Positions 48,300 through 60,600 of a DNA stretch of 64,000 nucleotides are shown here, piece by piece. Below the pieces are notes generated by a model. That model did no database searches, was not told where the DNA came from, and saw only the letters and a program-made list of their open reading frames with translations. Origin of the DNA: Ciona savignyi (Eukaryota; Chordata; Ascidiacea; Phlebobranchia; Cionidae). Each line of letters opens with the position of its first letter. Position 1 is the stretch's first letter. Location of the stretch: positions 66,927-130,926 of the forward strand of contig CH000075.1 of NCBI GenBank assembly GCA_000149265.1, read 5' to 3'. The translations under genes were made by a program, and so were the position numbers.

Positions 48300-51200
48300 T
48301 TAACCCACTATGGAAGTTAAATCTTCCTTTATTTTGGAATATGCCTGCAGTAATTCTTGCTTTGTTTCAAGAACAGCTTCAATATCTCCTTCACTGTGAA
48401 TAAAATCACTTGCATAGCCGAACAACGACATAAAGTTCAGTGATCGCTTGAAGCCCAACCCCAGCAATTTTTTCAGAAAGGCGGCCTCTTCATTAATGAA
48501 AAACATCTCTATCTGCCAAAGGTCAGTGACATCACCCACATCATGATCGTATGCATGACGGTGCAGTTGTTGGTTCACTGAATTAACAATTTCTACTTCC
48601 ACACTTCCTGCTATGATACAATGCTCTAAAGCAAGTGGTATAGCTGCGCATGTAACTGCACTCGTGAACAAATCATCTCCACTTTTCTGCCTCAGCCAAA
48701 AACAAGACATCGCGAAACTATGTCTGAAATGCGCAATATTTGGATACGTGGTAATTATCTGATTGAAAGCAGCTCTTTCTCTTTCATCTTGAAGAAGCGC
48801 ATTGAAGAAAAAATTGACTCTTTTTTCAATTGTATCATCCTGATTATTTGTAGACCTAGCAGAAAGTAAATGGGGAACTCCAGTTGCTGGTTCAGCCACC
48901 ACAGAACCCATACTCCTGTAATCCAATCCAACCCTTCCATATTCATCTACTTCAAGCTTTTCTCCTATCATCTCAGCAAGAAGCTGGTATTGCTTTTCAC
49001 GTATCGGTTTCGAGACTCCCAGGGGCATAACTTCAGGGTGAGCAGTGTCAAAATAGACGATTGAAAAATACCTCACAGAAGGTCTTTCCTTTTGGTTATC
49101 CTCCAGCAACATATAAGCCCAATATGGGAAAATCTCTTCAAGCGCTAGGGACAGGACTTTTTGCATCAAAGGAGTACTTGTGACAACCTTATCATGTGAC
49201 TCATCACTAAGAATCTCATTCAAATTTGGATCTGCTTTTCGAATTTTTTCACGGACTTGACATAAGACCCTCGGATTTCGGAACCTATCAAGACAATCCT
49301 GAATCTCCAGCTTTACTTCTTCTACACCTGTATGTATCCCCAATGTCATTTGCTCTATAAGCTCTGCATCAGTGGAGTAAAAGTTTGCTAACCAGCGAAG
49401 CAAGTTATCAATTCGATCGGGATACATTCGGCGCCTTCCCTGAAAAGGAAAGATTTACCCGTGGACATCAGTTCAGGTTATTTTCTGCTTCTTTATTACA
49501 TTAATTATTATTTTCTGCTTCTTTATTACTTTTATTACATTATTTTATGAGAATAGCAGAGTTATTTAAAAAAGAGAAGCCAGGATAAAACGGCAAAACT
49601 AGTAGTTAAAACATATACACAACAAAGTGACGTGGTTGTTTATCTGATTGCCCAGTTTGATCAGTGACAAAGTTTATTTTTTTGAGCGATGTTTTGAATC
49701 CATAATGGGTCGACTCTAGGACAGTTTATGTATAGGAGTCGGCATGGGCGTCGGAATAGGGGAGCAAACAAAACGGGGTGCTTTTAATATCAAAAAGCAC
49801 CCCTGTTTTTATCGATTAGTTAAAGAAATATATTCGAAGCGAAAGTTATATATGCGGAAGCGAGGGTATTTATGACAGTTAGAAAATCTTATTCGTTTCC
49901 TTAACTTAATTTATTAAGCAAACTTCGCCAAAGGCTGTATGTAAGGATTGTTTGGCCCTGGTCCAACTTGCACCTGCACCGGGTCGTAAAGAGCGACGCG
50001 TGTATCTTTTTGATGACTCGTGCGAACGCGCTCAGCCCACGATAATAATAGGAGAGAATAACTAATATTTCTTGAATATATTAAAGTATGCTACCAATTA
50101 AAAACTGAAAGTGCAAATTGTTTCTAAACTCCATAGTTCACGCATTTTGCATAATTAAAATATCCAGGTTAAAAATTTCGATGATTTATTGTTGTTTATA
50201 AGATTTAGCCTTGTTAAATCCATGCTTATTTTGACGGAATTGTTTTTTTTAAATAATGCTTTTTAGCAGAAGTTTTCACTAGAGCTGGACGTAATTACGA
50301 AAATTACGTAATTACGAAAATTACGTAATTACGCATCTGTCCGTAATTATTCAAACGTGAATTGCACGTCGCTGTAAATACACTTTATAAACAATTTCTT
50401 GTTTTGTTCTTATCAAATCAAGTTTATTTCTTCATATTCGTTCGAGAAAAATAGTTCGAAGCACCGGAGGAATAATCAAAATCGCGGTAAATAAGTGATC
50501 TTGGATTCGCGCCAATTTATTTATCTGGAATCAGCGCGGCAAGATAAAAGGCACGATCTGCGGATTGTTTACTCGTGTATTTGTTTCGACTTTTAAGTCT
50601 CTGTAGTTAAGTTTACTTGCATTCTCTTTGTCTACCATCAAAATGCACCCCAAAACACGACAATTTTTGTTTCTTTGTTTAAATAACGATGACGTCATAA
50701 AAATTACGAAATTACGTAACTGAGCTGGCGTAATTTCGTAATGCAACTTTGATCAATTACGCCCAGCTCTCGTTTTAACAGAACCGGTTTATGCGCTTTA
50801 ATTCTCCCTCTTTACAAATATAAAAAACCTATTTGCAATAAATAAACCAATTCTGTTTTTTATTTTTTATATATTAATCCCGGATCAGCTGTGGTGGTCT
50901 GGGCTTTTAATGTAATACCCATCCGCTCGGAGTTTTGCTATCATTCTTACATCGAGTTAAGCGATTTCTGGTGTATATATGCAGTCATCTAAATATCGAA
51001 ATTCTACCAGGCGAAACAACACGGAATTCAAATATTTGGTAGTGGTTACCCGAGAATTGGAAAAGCTAACACGTTTTAACTATAATAAACAATCTTTGGC
51101 AAAGCTTAAAAGGATTGTTTTGTCCTGGTCCAACTTACACCTGGTGGAAAATAGTATAGTCGCGTGTATCTTTTTAATGACTCGGCGAAATCGCTGATAA

Positions 51201-54200
51201 ACATTTTTTTAATATAGTTGTTATAGTAAGCGTCAGAACTGTAAAAAATCTCTTAACCGGAAAGATCTACCCGTCCGGATTAAAACCACAGGTCCGGTTT
51301 ATTACAACACAACTGAAGAGAAAGAGACACCGTCTGTGTGCAAATTTATGCGCTCGGTTTGCATACTTCTGAGGCAATTCGGCCTTCGTTACTCGCATAA
51401 AATAAATAATGGTTATATAAAAATGGGGGCGGTAGGGACGCATTTGAAATCGCATAATAATGCATTTCCGTTTTGAATTCTAAATAGCATTTTTTATTAT
51501 AAATTTAGTGAAGCCGGGCAAACAGGTGTGAGCTACGAAGTTTATTACTTTCTGTCCTGAACTAATAGCTGACCTTGCGACAAAATAATAGTTTATTCTC
51601 TTTTATTATTACCGTGAGCTCAGCGCATTCCCACGTGTCATCAAAAAGATACATAAGTCTGCTCTTTTAAACAAAGATTAGGCTATTCGAATTATTATTT
51701 AAATTGGAGTTGGTGTTAGTTCAAGGGTTTAGATTAGTGTTTAGGGCAGGGTTGGAATGATTTTCCATAGTTTTAGTAAGCAGTTTTCCGCCTTTCTACT
51801 TTCCCTTCTTTAAGTGTTGCCCGTTCGGCCTATAACTGCGGAGATCAAATGAGCAACTACGTAATTACACAATGAGATATCCTAGACATAAACCGTTGGA
51901 AGATAACTTTAGTTTCACCAATTATTCCACGCTAGTAATGAAAGCGGAATGATTTACGTCTAGGAGACCAATTTTTGTATAACTCGAACCTTTGGCCAAT
52001 CCGGACGGTTAGAACCCACCGGAACATAAAATATTTTTTGGATTGGGTCGGCTTATATAAACACAACCTTATTGTAGACGAGTACAACACTGACTAGTGA
52101 CTTTAATATTCTTATATTGCATATAGACCTACAAAAAAACAGGAAATTTAATACCCGTGATGCGTTTCTCCATACCGAAAGCGCGCGTCTATCGTGCGAA
52201 AGCGTGCAAACATTTTTTAAAGCGGGAGCTCGGAAATACATCTTGCATCATAGCATAACAACAACATTATCTTATTATTAGTCCCATACCCTTTAAAAGT
52301 GTTTTTTATCTCTGTGTGTTCGCCGCGCCACGCAATAAATTCGCGCTCGGAGATTTTAACAACGCCACCGGTATATTTGTAATAACAACCTTTTATATTC
52401 AAAGGTTCTGCGATATATAGACAAATAGTAATGCATGAAAAGTACTTTTCCATGACGAATGAATGTTTACACAATGGACGCCGTGAATATATAGCTAAAA
52501 AGGCACCCCACTTGTGCACGTTTTTCTGCATTTTCCGACGCCTATGGGAGTCGGTATATGTATCGGCCCGATAACCATTCGACCACACGATCGTGCTGGT
52601 TGGATGACAAATTTTGAATCAGTTGAACCAGTTATGGCTACTGATGCCTGGTGGTAATATGCATGAAATTACAAGAATCAAGATACCAACTTGTAAGTAG
52701 GCGCATCGAAATGGATTGAAAGTTTCAAATGGAAAATGGTTGTTGTTGTTGAAAATAAGTCCAACAAAGGAAAGAGAATCGTAGGACAACCGATATTGTG
52801 TTAGAAGAGTATCAGCTTGATACAACGTGGCTTTAATTGCTTCCCCATTTTCAGTTTGGATTGGATTCTGCAGGAAACAATTAAGTTTGATTACCAATTC
52901 AGTAAAACACATGAAACCAAATTAAATTTGGTTCAATTTAACTTTTACGATACTGGTCATAGCTCAGCAAAAAACTGAATAAACTCTCATATTAAGAATA
53001 ATATGTAAAATAAGTGATGGTCAGAATTAATCATTTTATTCGTTTATTTGTGGTGACTTTGATCAGCTATTTGTTCTTCCACTAGAACATATTAGAAAAT
53101 GTGTAAAAGCAGAATGGCAAGCAAATTACTTATGTTATTCTGTGATGTCAATTTAATTATACCCCTCTGAGCCTGTGGAAGGCAGAAATGTCTGACAACG
53201 TTGTTTATTTCCATAGTAATAAAGTGGAAATAAATAGATGATTAAGGGTTAAGAAACCAAACAAATATTTGTCCGTGGGGATATTAAATCAGGGGTGGGC
53301 AACTTCTTCAGTCGGCGGGTCAGATGTGGGAAAATGAAGTCCTTGGTGGGCCGGATTATTACATGAACAGTATTCAATATCTTAATTACAGCATATGGTA
53401 AGATTTAGTTCGGACTCCGGGCCATATGTTGTCCATGCCTGGGTTAAACTATGGCAGACATATTGGAGCATTACTACAGGTATTACCCATTAGCCATTAG
53501 TACAGTGGGTTTTGCCAATTTACGTCTCAATCATACACAACACACTGCAACCCGACGATGGGCGTGAGGTGATCTGACGATTGACGGTGTATTAACCCCT
53601 TTGTGTTTTCTTATTCACGGGGATAAGCATAAATAAATCCTATCCCATACTTTCTAGGCATCCTGTCGAAAATACAATATGTTCTATATAGCAGGTTATG
53701 TTGGTCTGTCAACCAACCATCCAATCAAAATGCATGTTCGAGATGAAGCCACAACGGAGATTGTAGACGCAGAACTCAGTATCCCCCCCTAATACTGGGG
53801 CTCCAATCATGTTGCAAAGAGCAACGATATCCTCAGCTGAGTTGCCATAAGAATTTGCCCACGGGATTCCTAACTTTTCAAGCTCGGCAGTTCGGCTGAA
53901 ATCTGGATGGATGAATTTAACTTTTTATCCTGATGGAGAATTTTAAAGGATTTATACACTAGGATAGGATAGGATATTCATGTTTATCCCCGTGAATGGG
54001 AAAACCAAGGGGATTATCACACAGGCAATCATCAGATCACCTCGCGCCCATTGTCGGATTGCAGTGTGTTGTATATGATAGACACGTTCCTTCAATTTGG
54101 TTGAACCCATTAATTTGCTGGGTTCAGGCAATGTCCGTTAAATGCCTTGCCCAAGGACACAACCGACTAGCTAGCGACCAGTTCCGCACCTGCAACCTAT

Positions 54201-56673
54201 CAACATGTTTCAATCAACCAATTTACAGCTCAACTTTAATTGATTGATGAGTCTTGTGGGTTAGTCCATCGCCTTTCAACAGAAGGGTTGCTGGTTTGAA
54301 ACTGGTCTCTAGCTAGTCGGTTGTGGCAAGTACATTGCCCAAGTAAACAACGAGCTAACCATTAGTTTTAATCCTCCAACCCTTCGGCTGAAAGACAACG
54401 CATTAACCCACCAAGCTACTCGACTACAATGTACGTCTGGTCGGTTGGTCCAGCGGTTAAGTGCGTCGGCTTTCAATCGGTTGTGTCCTTGGGCAAGGCA
54501 CTTTACGGACATTGTCTGGACCCAGCGGATTAATGGGTTCTACCAAATTAAAGAAAAGTGTGAATCATACACAACACAATGCAATAGCTCTGGTAACCCG
54601 ACGGTGAGCGCGAGGTGATCTGACGATTGCTTGACCGTGTTTTATCCCCCTTGGTTTTCTTATTCACGGGGATAAACATGAATATCCTATCCTATATGCA
54701 AATAAAAAAAATGTGAAAAAAGAAAAATGTTTTAAAAGAAAAATCTCTTCAATTCTATGCATAAATAAAATTAATTTAGTTTTCAAAATTTAACAACTTC
54801 TATCACCTGATGCACTGGCAACTCTAATCGTTCGAACTTCGTTAACTTCTACAGCATCTTCAGCTTTCTCAACTTTCTCAACAGAACTTGATTGGGGAAC
54901 TACTTGAGCATTCATTAAGGCTCTCTGGATGCTAATTCTACGTCTTCTTACATGCTCATGCATCTTGCCCTCGAACTTGCAACTAAGAGAGTAAAATGTT
55001 TATTGGATTTTCAGGGGCACACAAAAGAGACCCCATTCCACAATTGGCTTTCATGAGGGAAAAGTAACAATTTTAATGTAACAAATACTGCAACTTGCCC
55101 CTAAACTTGCAACTAATGGAGTAAAAAGTTAAATATCCCACAAATGAGGAATGATATCCCATTAGACAAATAATTAGGCTTTCAAAGGGGAAAACTAACA
55201 AATATAAAGTAATAAATTTAAACTAACAAATACTAAAGCTTGCCTTAAAACTTGCAACTAAAAGTAAATACCTAGTGTAAATAAAATGAAACAAAAAACA
55301 AACAACACCAAATGTCAATTAGAGGTATTTGTCTGATCATGATATCTGACCTAGTGACCACGTAGCTTGGTAGGTTAGTTCGTCGTTTTTTAACTTAAGG
55401 GTTGCCGGTTAGAAACCAGAATATTCATGTTTATCCCTATGAATGAAAAACTCAAAAGGTCGTTATCACACGGGTAATCATCAGATCACCTTATGTCTAT
55501 AGTAAACTAGTTGTTGCAGTTGTAAATGATTAATATGTTCTATATATCTCAACCGTATTTAAAACACTAAATGTGGTGACATTGACTATAGTTATACACC
55601 AGATGTGTACTGAACATAGCCCATGTTCTAAAAGACGATTGTTTTTCGAGAGACATGATCCTAACTTATATCTCATTGGGTTAACATGTCGCCTTTCCGC
55701 CGAAGGGTTGTAGATTCGAAACTGGTGGCTAGTTTTTCGGTTGTGTCCTTAGGCAAAGTACTTAATGGACATTGCCTTTATTTTGTTTTGAAGGCAGATG
55801 CTTGTCATGTCTCTGGGTATTTGAATCGACACACTCCTAATCACATTAAAACTTTTAGGAATTTCAATTGGAGTAATAAGTTTACATTTATGTATTGACA
55901 CAACAATATAAATCTTACGTGTTGAAAATAACAATAGGCTTGATGCCACATTGCTGTAGCGTCTTCATAAATTCAACATAGAGTAGATCGACGCTTTTTT
56001 CCTCATCTTCTAATTCTCTAATGTCGACAAATATTAGGTTTAGAGCTGCTTTTACAAAAGTATTTCAGTTTTTTTATCACTCTTACAGAAGTATTTTCAA
56101 GTAAAATGTGTTTTTTTTTTGCTTTAAAATGTTGTGGTAACTTTATTATTGTATGCTGAGCCAAACAGCCAATAGTTGGAAATGGTTTTATTGACCGATT
56201 ATCTTAATGAATTAGTGAATTGCCTTTCAGCTGAAGAGTTGCAAGATTGAAACGCTGATCAGTTGTGTCCTTGGGCAAAGCACTTAGCGGACATTGACTG
56301 AACCTACTAAATTAATAGATTCTACCAAATTAAAGAAATGGTGTTAATCATACACAACACACTGCAATAGCTTCTAATGGTACATAACATTTTGTCCCAG
56401 ATTATAGAGTCAACAGTAAGTGGTTCAGCATGTAGTTATAACTGTACAGGCGCACTAAACCTGAAGCATAAAATACTGTAACCATAAGATTATTTCAAGA
56501 TTTAAATAAAACTCAAAATAGTGCATGACATAGGCTATTTAACATTACCCTACTTACCCCAAGCTATATAATAGCTCAATTCCATAAATTACTAAATATT
56601 GATTTGATATTTCCACTTTAGAAGTAACTTTTGGAAACTGGTTCATAAACCACTGAAAATATTTGATTCCCAT
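48300..56673 (-). CDS. ASTE1: Asteroid homolog 1 (XPG/FEN-like nuclease family)
   Basis: Six minus-strand exons are proposed: 56673-56558, 56048-55919, 54982-54807, 53902-53718, 52867-52691 and 49439-48300, about 640 residues (human near 680). The start MGIKYFQWFMNQFPK matches the Asteroid N-terminus (MG(I/V)xG...). Later matches are EFMKTLQQCGIKPIVIFNT (human ..CNICPYVVLDG), the basic KMHEHVRRRRISIQRA, the XPG-I-like NSAEDIVALCNMIGAPVLGG with GDTEFCVYNL, GRRRMYPDRIDNLLRWLANF and FAMSCFWLRQKSG. Asteroid proteins resemble FEN1/XPG nucleases; in flies the gene interacts with EGFR signalling, while nuclease activity in human ASTE1 relates to DNA-end processing. Junctions 2/3 to 5/6 have consistent GT-AG sites and phases. 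The exon 1/2 junction does not close by one base with the obvious sites, so a micro-exon, unusual site or sequence error is possible. The last intron is 3.25 kb and holds a hAT MITE. Confidence 0.85.
49440..50271. other. ASTE1 last intron, right of final exon: repeats
   Basis: 49550-49612 matches 14290-14365. 49684-49760 is a minus tRNA-Ser-like SINE. 49771-49800 forms a tight hairpin (GGGGTGCTTTT/AAAAGCACCCC), likely a collapsed MITE. 49925-50045 shares GGTCCAACTTGCACCTG and GTGTATCTTTTTGATGACTC with 51090-51195, and with an inverted piece at 51600-51660. Confidence 0.5.
50280..50771. mobile_element. hAT-type MITE, 492 bp
   Basis: Left end TAGAGCTGGACGTAATTACG, right end CAATTACGCCCAGCTCTC. 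Flanks GTTTTCAC and GTTTTAAC match at 7 of 8. Both ends contain runs of TAATTACG, so the DNA strand could fold extensively. It lies in the ASTE1 last intron and carries no transposase. Confidence 0.88.
50780..52690. other. ASTE1 last intron, upstream half
   Basis: No exon is seen. It contains dispersed repeats: 51090-51195 (pairs with 49925-50045), 51600-51660 (inverted relative), 51700-51823 (TTAGTGTTGCCC repeat), 52150-52210 (inverted relative of 7310-7372) and a minus tRNA-Ser-like head at 52540-52595. Confidence 0.5.
53290..53441. mobile_element. Small hAT-like MITE, 152 bp
   Basis: Begins CAGGGGTGGGCAACTTCTTC and ends GGGCCATATGTTGTCCATGCCTG. GGTGGGCCGGATT inside is typical of Charlie-like hAT ends. 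The flanking 8-mers TATTAAAT and GGTTAAAC share only a TTAAA core, so the insertion is old. It lies in ASTE1 intron 4. Confidence 0.7.
53510..54694. mobile_element. SINE cluster around ASTE1 exon 4
   Basis: Copies: 53510-53652 plus (tail half, just before the exon), 53958-54200 minus (tail AGGATAGGATATTCATG and tRNA-like head), 54250-54330 plus head, 54330-54425 minus head, and 54436-54694 plus full length (TTGGTCCAGCGGTTAAGTGC, tail ATATCCTATCCTATA). The two heads meet head to head at about 54330. ASTE1 exon 53718-53902 is not part of the SINEs. Confidence 0.8.
55355..55785. mobile_element. SINE pieces in ASTE1 intron 2
   Basis: 55355-55410 is a plus head (GGTTAGTTCGTCGTTTTTTA) fused directly to 55418-55540, a minus tail (AATATTCATGTTTATCCCTA). 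55665-55785 is a plus head with a good B box (GTAGATTCGAAACTGG). 54995-55300 holds a twice-repeated segment (GCCC(T/C)..AACTTGCAACTAA(G/T)(A/G)GAGTAAAA), a local duplication next to exon 3. Confidence 0.65.
56205..56378 (+). mobile_element. SINE in ASTE1 intron 1
   Basis: Decayed plus copy: GAATTGCCTTTCAGCTGAAG, then GTTGTGTCCTTGGGCAAAGC and AATCATACACAACACACTGC. Confidence 0.7.
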
Positions 56674-56781
56674 ACTGGATTTAACTTAATACAGTTCAGT
56701 ACTAATATCACTCTGTAATGCATAATACATTGTAATGCGTGAATTAAATACCCATAATTTAACTTATTAATCACCTGTAGT

Positions 56782-56842
56782 AGAATAGGATATTTATTTT
56801 TATCCCCGTGAATGGGAAAAACCAAGGGGGTTGACACTCTCT
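56782..56842 (-). mobile_element. SINE tail just upstream of ASTE1
   Basis: TAGAATAGGATATTTATTTT, then CCCGTGAATGGGAAAAACC. Only the tail region of a minus-oriented copy, ending where the duplicated peptide-locus sequence begins. Confidence 0.7.
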
Positions 56843-56962
56843 AGTTTCTATTGAAAATTTCACTTTTAGACGATTTGTTATATTACTCACATTAACCATG
56901 TTAATTACGTGGCCTTTGAGCAGTCATGACGTATATGTAAATATCTCGTTATCGAAAAGCTT
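56843..56962. repeat. Inverted duplication, copy B, distal piece
   Basis: Reverse complement of 39245-39360: GAAAATTTCACTTTTAGACG, CGTGGCCTTTGAGCAGTCAT and CGTATATGTAAATATCTCG. It is separated from the rest of copy B (62500 onward) by a 5.5-kb transposon nest. Confidence 0.9.
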
Positions 56963-57139
56963 TGTGGGGCCAGGGGTTTTTTAACGTTCCATTATTGGCC
57001 GGGACCATGTCCCAGGGTCCGCTGCCGTGTATAACTAGTAAATAAATCTCCGTTCCGACTATATGTACACACATGGCGTGGAACTAAACTAGACTGGCAG
57101 CGGAACCTCCACTAAATAGAACAACCGGACAACTCGTAC

Positions 57140-57624
57140 CAGGGTTGCCAGACGCAAAGTACGCTTTACGGCCAAACTGTTTTTGCTTTACGGCCAAAAT
57201 TCGGCCAATTTGTATCAAGTGCAAAATAAACTATTTAATTTAGTCAATTGGGCTATTTATCTCTTTATTTGTTGAAAAATTGTTTAATTTTAATTCCCCC
57301 AGATTTGTCGAACCCGTTCAAATACTATACAGGAATTTCTATCGTTATTATTTTATTTTAAAACGTCATAATCAGCTTTGTGATTTGGGAATGAGACAGC
57401 TGATATTAATTTATTTCCATATACTGTCTCTCTTTTTCCTTTATTTCTACTGTAGCGTAAAAATAATATGACGCTTCGGTCAAAAACTTGACAATATTGT
57501 TATACGGCCAAATTCGGCCAGATTTTTCTGCACGGCCAAACTATTTTTTTTGCGTCCAGGATGACTTTGGTACGGCCAAAATGGCAAGGGCCAAATGGCA
57601 AAAAAAGGCCAAATGGCAACCCTG
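57140..57624. mobile_element. hAT-type MITE with perfect target duplication, 485 bp
   Basis: Begins CAGGGTTGCCAGACGC and ends AAATGGCAACCCTG. Both flanks are the 8-mer ACTCGTAC (57132-57139 and 57625-57632), identical. The motif TACGGCCAAA recurs in the interior several times near both ends, forming subterminal repeats that may be transposase-binding sites. No transposase is present. Confidence 0.92.
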
Positions 57625-57676
57625 ACTCGTACTCGTATTCTTTATTAAGTTGTGTTTCTATGTCTCTATGTATGTA

Positions 57677-60600
57677 ATACAATACAATAATACAATACAA
57701 TTTTTATTTTTGTTTCTTTCGCTGCAGCGTTTATAACCAACAATTTAAAAATACATGTCATATGTATACAAAAACAAATATGGCGTTAACTAAAATTCCA
57801 ATAATTAACCAAAGAAATAATAAATACTACAGCAAAACAGGAAGGCACCAAAAAAAACTAAAAGTTATCTAGTTTGGCGCCTCCCTGTGAAAAAAAAAAA
57901 TAAATAAATAAATAAAAAAAAATGTATATATAATTATCTGATTAAATAAGGGTTAACTTGTAACATAACTGTAACAGTTGGGATTAGCAATTCAGAAGGA
58001 TTTATATTAAAAGATTAAAGCTGTTACATATTATATAAAATAATTTACACGCTTTCATATAGAACCATTAAAATAGTTTAACTTTGCTATAAACAGTACT
58101 ACAGTTATATAGAACGGAAGTCAATTTCATACAGATGCTTAAGCAATAAAATAGTTTAACTTTGTTATGAACAATACTCCAGTTATATAGAACGGAAGTC
58201 AAACAATAGCCTACACTCTCACGCAATACAATACAATATAACTTGTGACATAACTGCAACAGTAGGGGCTAACAATTCAGAGATTTATATTAAATGATTA
58301 ATAAACTGTTACATATTATACACAGTGAAGTAAGTAAATAATAAATACAAAAAAGGGTATTTTAATCTTAAACTTATGGGGTGTAATTACAGGTCACAAT
58401 TACAAAGTAAATATATTTATCAAATGCAAATATTAATATTACTCCGAATAAATAATTACATATTAACTGAGTGTATGATGTACCGTATACTAAACCTAAA
58501 TATAATTACTAATTAATTGCACTTTAAGTTGTTTACAAAACACGGAAATAGGAGGCATGTTTAAGGGATTCACTGATCAGCTTCCACACCTTAATCCCAT
58601 TATGCAGAATCGTTTTGGTTCCAAAGTTAGTAGAAAACGAGGGGAGGAAATATACTGTAGTTTTAGTTTGACGAGTATCATAACAATGCACAGTGTTTAT
58701 TTTTTTAATCAATAATTGTAAGGGTTGAGGTAAAGCATTATTAAACAATTTATGCATAAATTTACCAACTTCTAAGTCATAGATGTCATTAAACTTTAGT
58801 AGGTAAAGCTTCTGATAGAGTGGAGTAACCGAACAACTACGTTGACTGGATGTAATTATTCTTATAATCGTATTATGCAATACATTAAGCGGTTTTAAAA
58901 CTGTTTTGTTTGCTGCACCCCAGCATATTATAGCATATTGCAAATGTGAGTGAATGAAGCTAAAATATAAAAGGCGCAAAGTGCGAATGTCTAGATAACG
59001 TCTGATCTTGTAAAAAATTCCGCAATATTTAGATATTCTTTTTTCTAAACATTTTATTTGTTCATTCCAGTTAAGCTTATCATCTATATATACTCCCAAA
59101 TATTTTACCGAATTAACACGCTTTAAGTTGGTGCCGTCCAACACCACTTTAAAATCAGAAGTTGAACAATATTTGAATGGGTTTATTATCATATAGTTAG
59201 TTTTTGAATGGTTTAAGGATAGTCTATTATAATGCAACCATTCAGTTACCTTTAGTAGTTCGTTGTTTGTTTTGGTTTCAAGTTCATTTAAACTTTTATC
59301 TTTTAAAAATAACACAGTATCATCAGCATATAGTTTAGTTTTAAAGTTGGAAGCACAAGGCAAGTCATTAATATAGAGAAGGAATAATAATGGACCTAAA
59401 ATTGATCCCTGTGGAACACCACATGTAATCATACTTGATTCAGATTTCACTGTGTTGACATAGGTATATTGGTACCTATTTATTAAATAGTTTTTAAATA
59501 AAAGCAGGGGTCGTACCTCTTACACCATAAAAATAATTTAGTTTCCCTAACAGTATTTGGTGGTCCACCGTATCAAAAGCCTTTGATAAATCTAAAAACA
59601 CGCAACAGCTATCAAATTTATTTTCAGAGTTTAACAGAAGTTGATTATAAACATCACAGACAGCATTTGCAGTAGAGCATTGCTCACGAAAGCCGTATTG
59701 ATGTGGGGAAAGTAGATTAAATTTAATTAGATAATCATATAACCGATTATATAGCAACCTTTCGAATAGTTTAGAAAATTGGGATAATAGCGAGATAGGT
59801 CGATAATTTGTACATTTATGTAGCGACATTCGCGGTTCGTGTCATATTTGTTGTACAATATATTAAGTTTTGTTAAACTGTTTAAGTAAGCCATTATTGT
59901 ATGCTGCACGGCTGTGCGCCCGTTCCAAAAACCTTTGTAAATCATTTCCTCTGCGTGCCAGCGCGCTATTATTCCCAACATTTCCTATATTATCTTTTCC
60001 ACACAGTGTGCCATACAAGCGTTGTGTGTATAAACTCATTGTATTAGATTATCGAAATCGCGTTTTGGAATAAGGATCAAAATAAATTGTCTGCTTGAAG
60101 CTTGGCTCCGGGCATGTCCAGTCAATCAGTTTAACTGTATTTGCTTCACTGTATTAGTTTATAAGATACAGTAAAGAAACCTTTCGAGACGGAGTCAATT
60201 CGGAGTCTAAGTAGTTGGAGAACTCAGGTCAGGTTCAGTGCAAGGTATAAGCATGCCAACCGACCACAAAAGAACCTGTTTCTCCACAGTGGTGAGTCCC
60301 CAATACGTGTTTGAACACGCAAGTCTATCATCTACGAAGAAAAATGTGTTGGCAAAACAATCGCTTCAATTTTCCGATGCCAACAGAAATGCCGCAAGTG
60401 AGGATTTGTTGGTTTCACAAACATTTTGGCTGCCGTGCTCGAAAATGCAATCCAGGCTGCAATTGGTCTGCAGCCAACAGCAAGAACAACACCCAAATCA
60501 ACATTCCACAAGTCAAGTCCAGGATATCACGCGAAGTCCGGTTTAATTTTTGTTGAAGATGTGGCAAACAATTTCAAGTTTCTGGTGGACCCCAGAGCAT

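Noticed and set aside
49771-49800. Hairpin GGGGTGCTTTT/AAAAGCACCCC as a terminator or RNA gene
   Set aside because: It lies in an animal intron, where such terminators do not apply. More likely it is the collapsed ends of a small transposon.
51700-51760. Telomere-like TTAGGG content in the dispersed repeats
   Set aside because: Only scattered GTTTAGGG-like strings occur, not a tandem array, so this is not an interstitial telomere.
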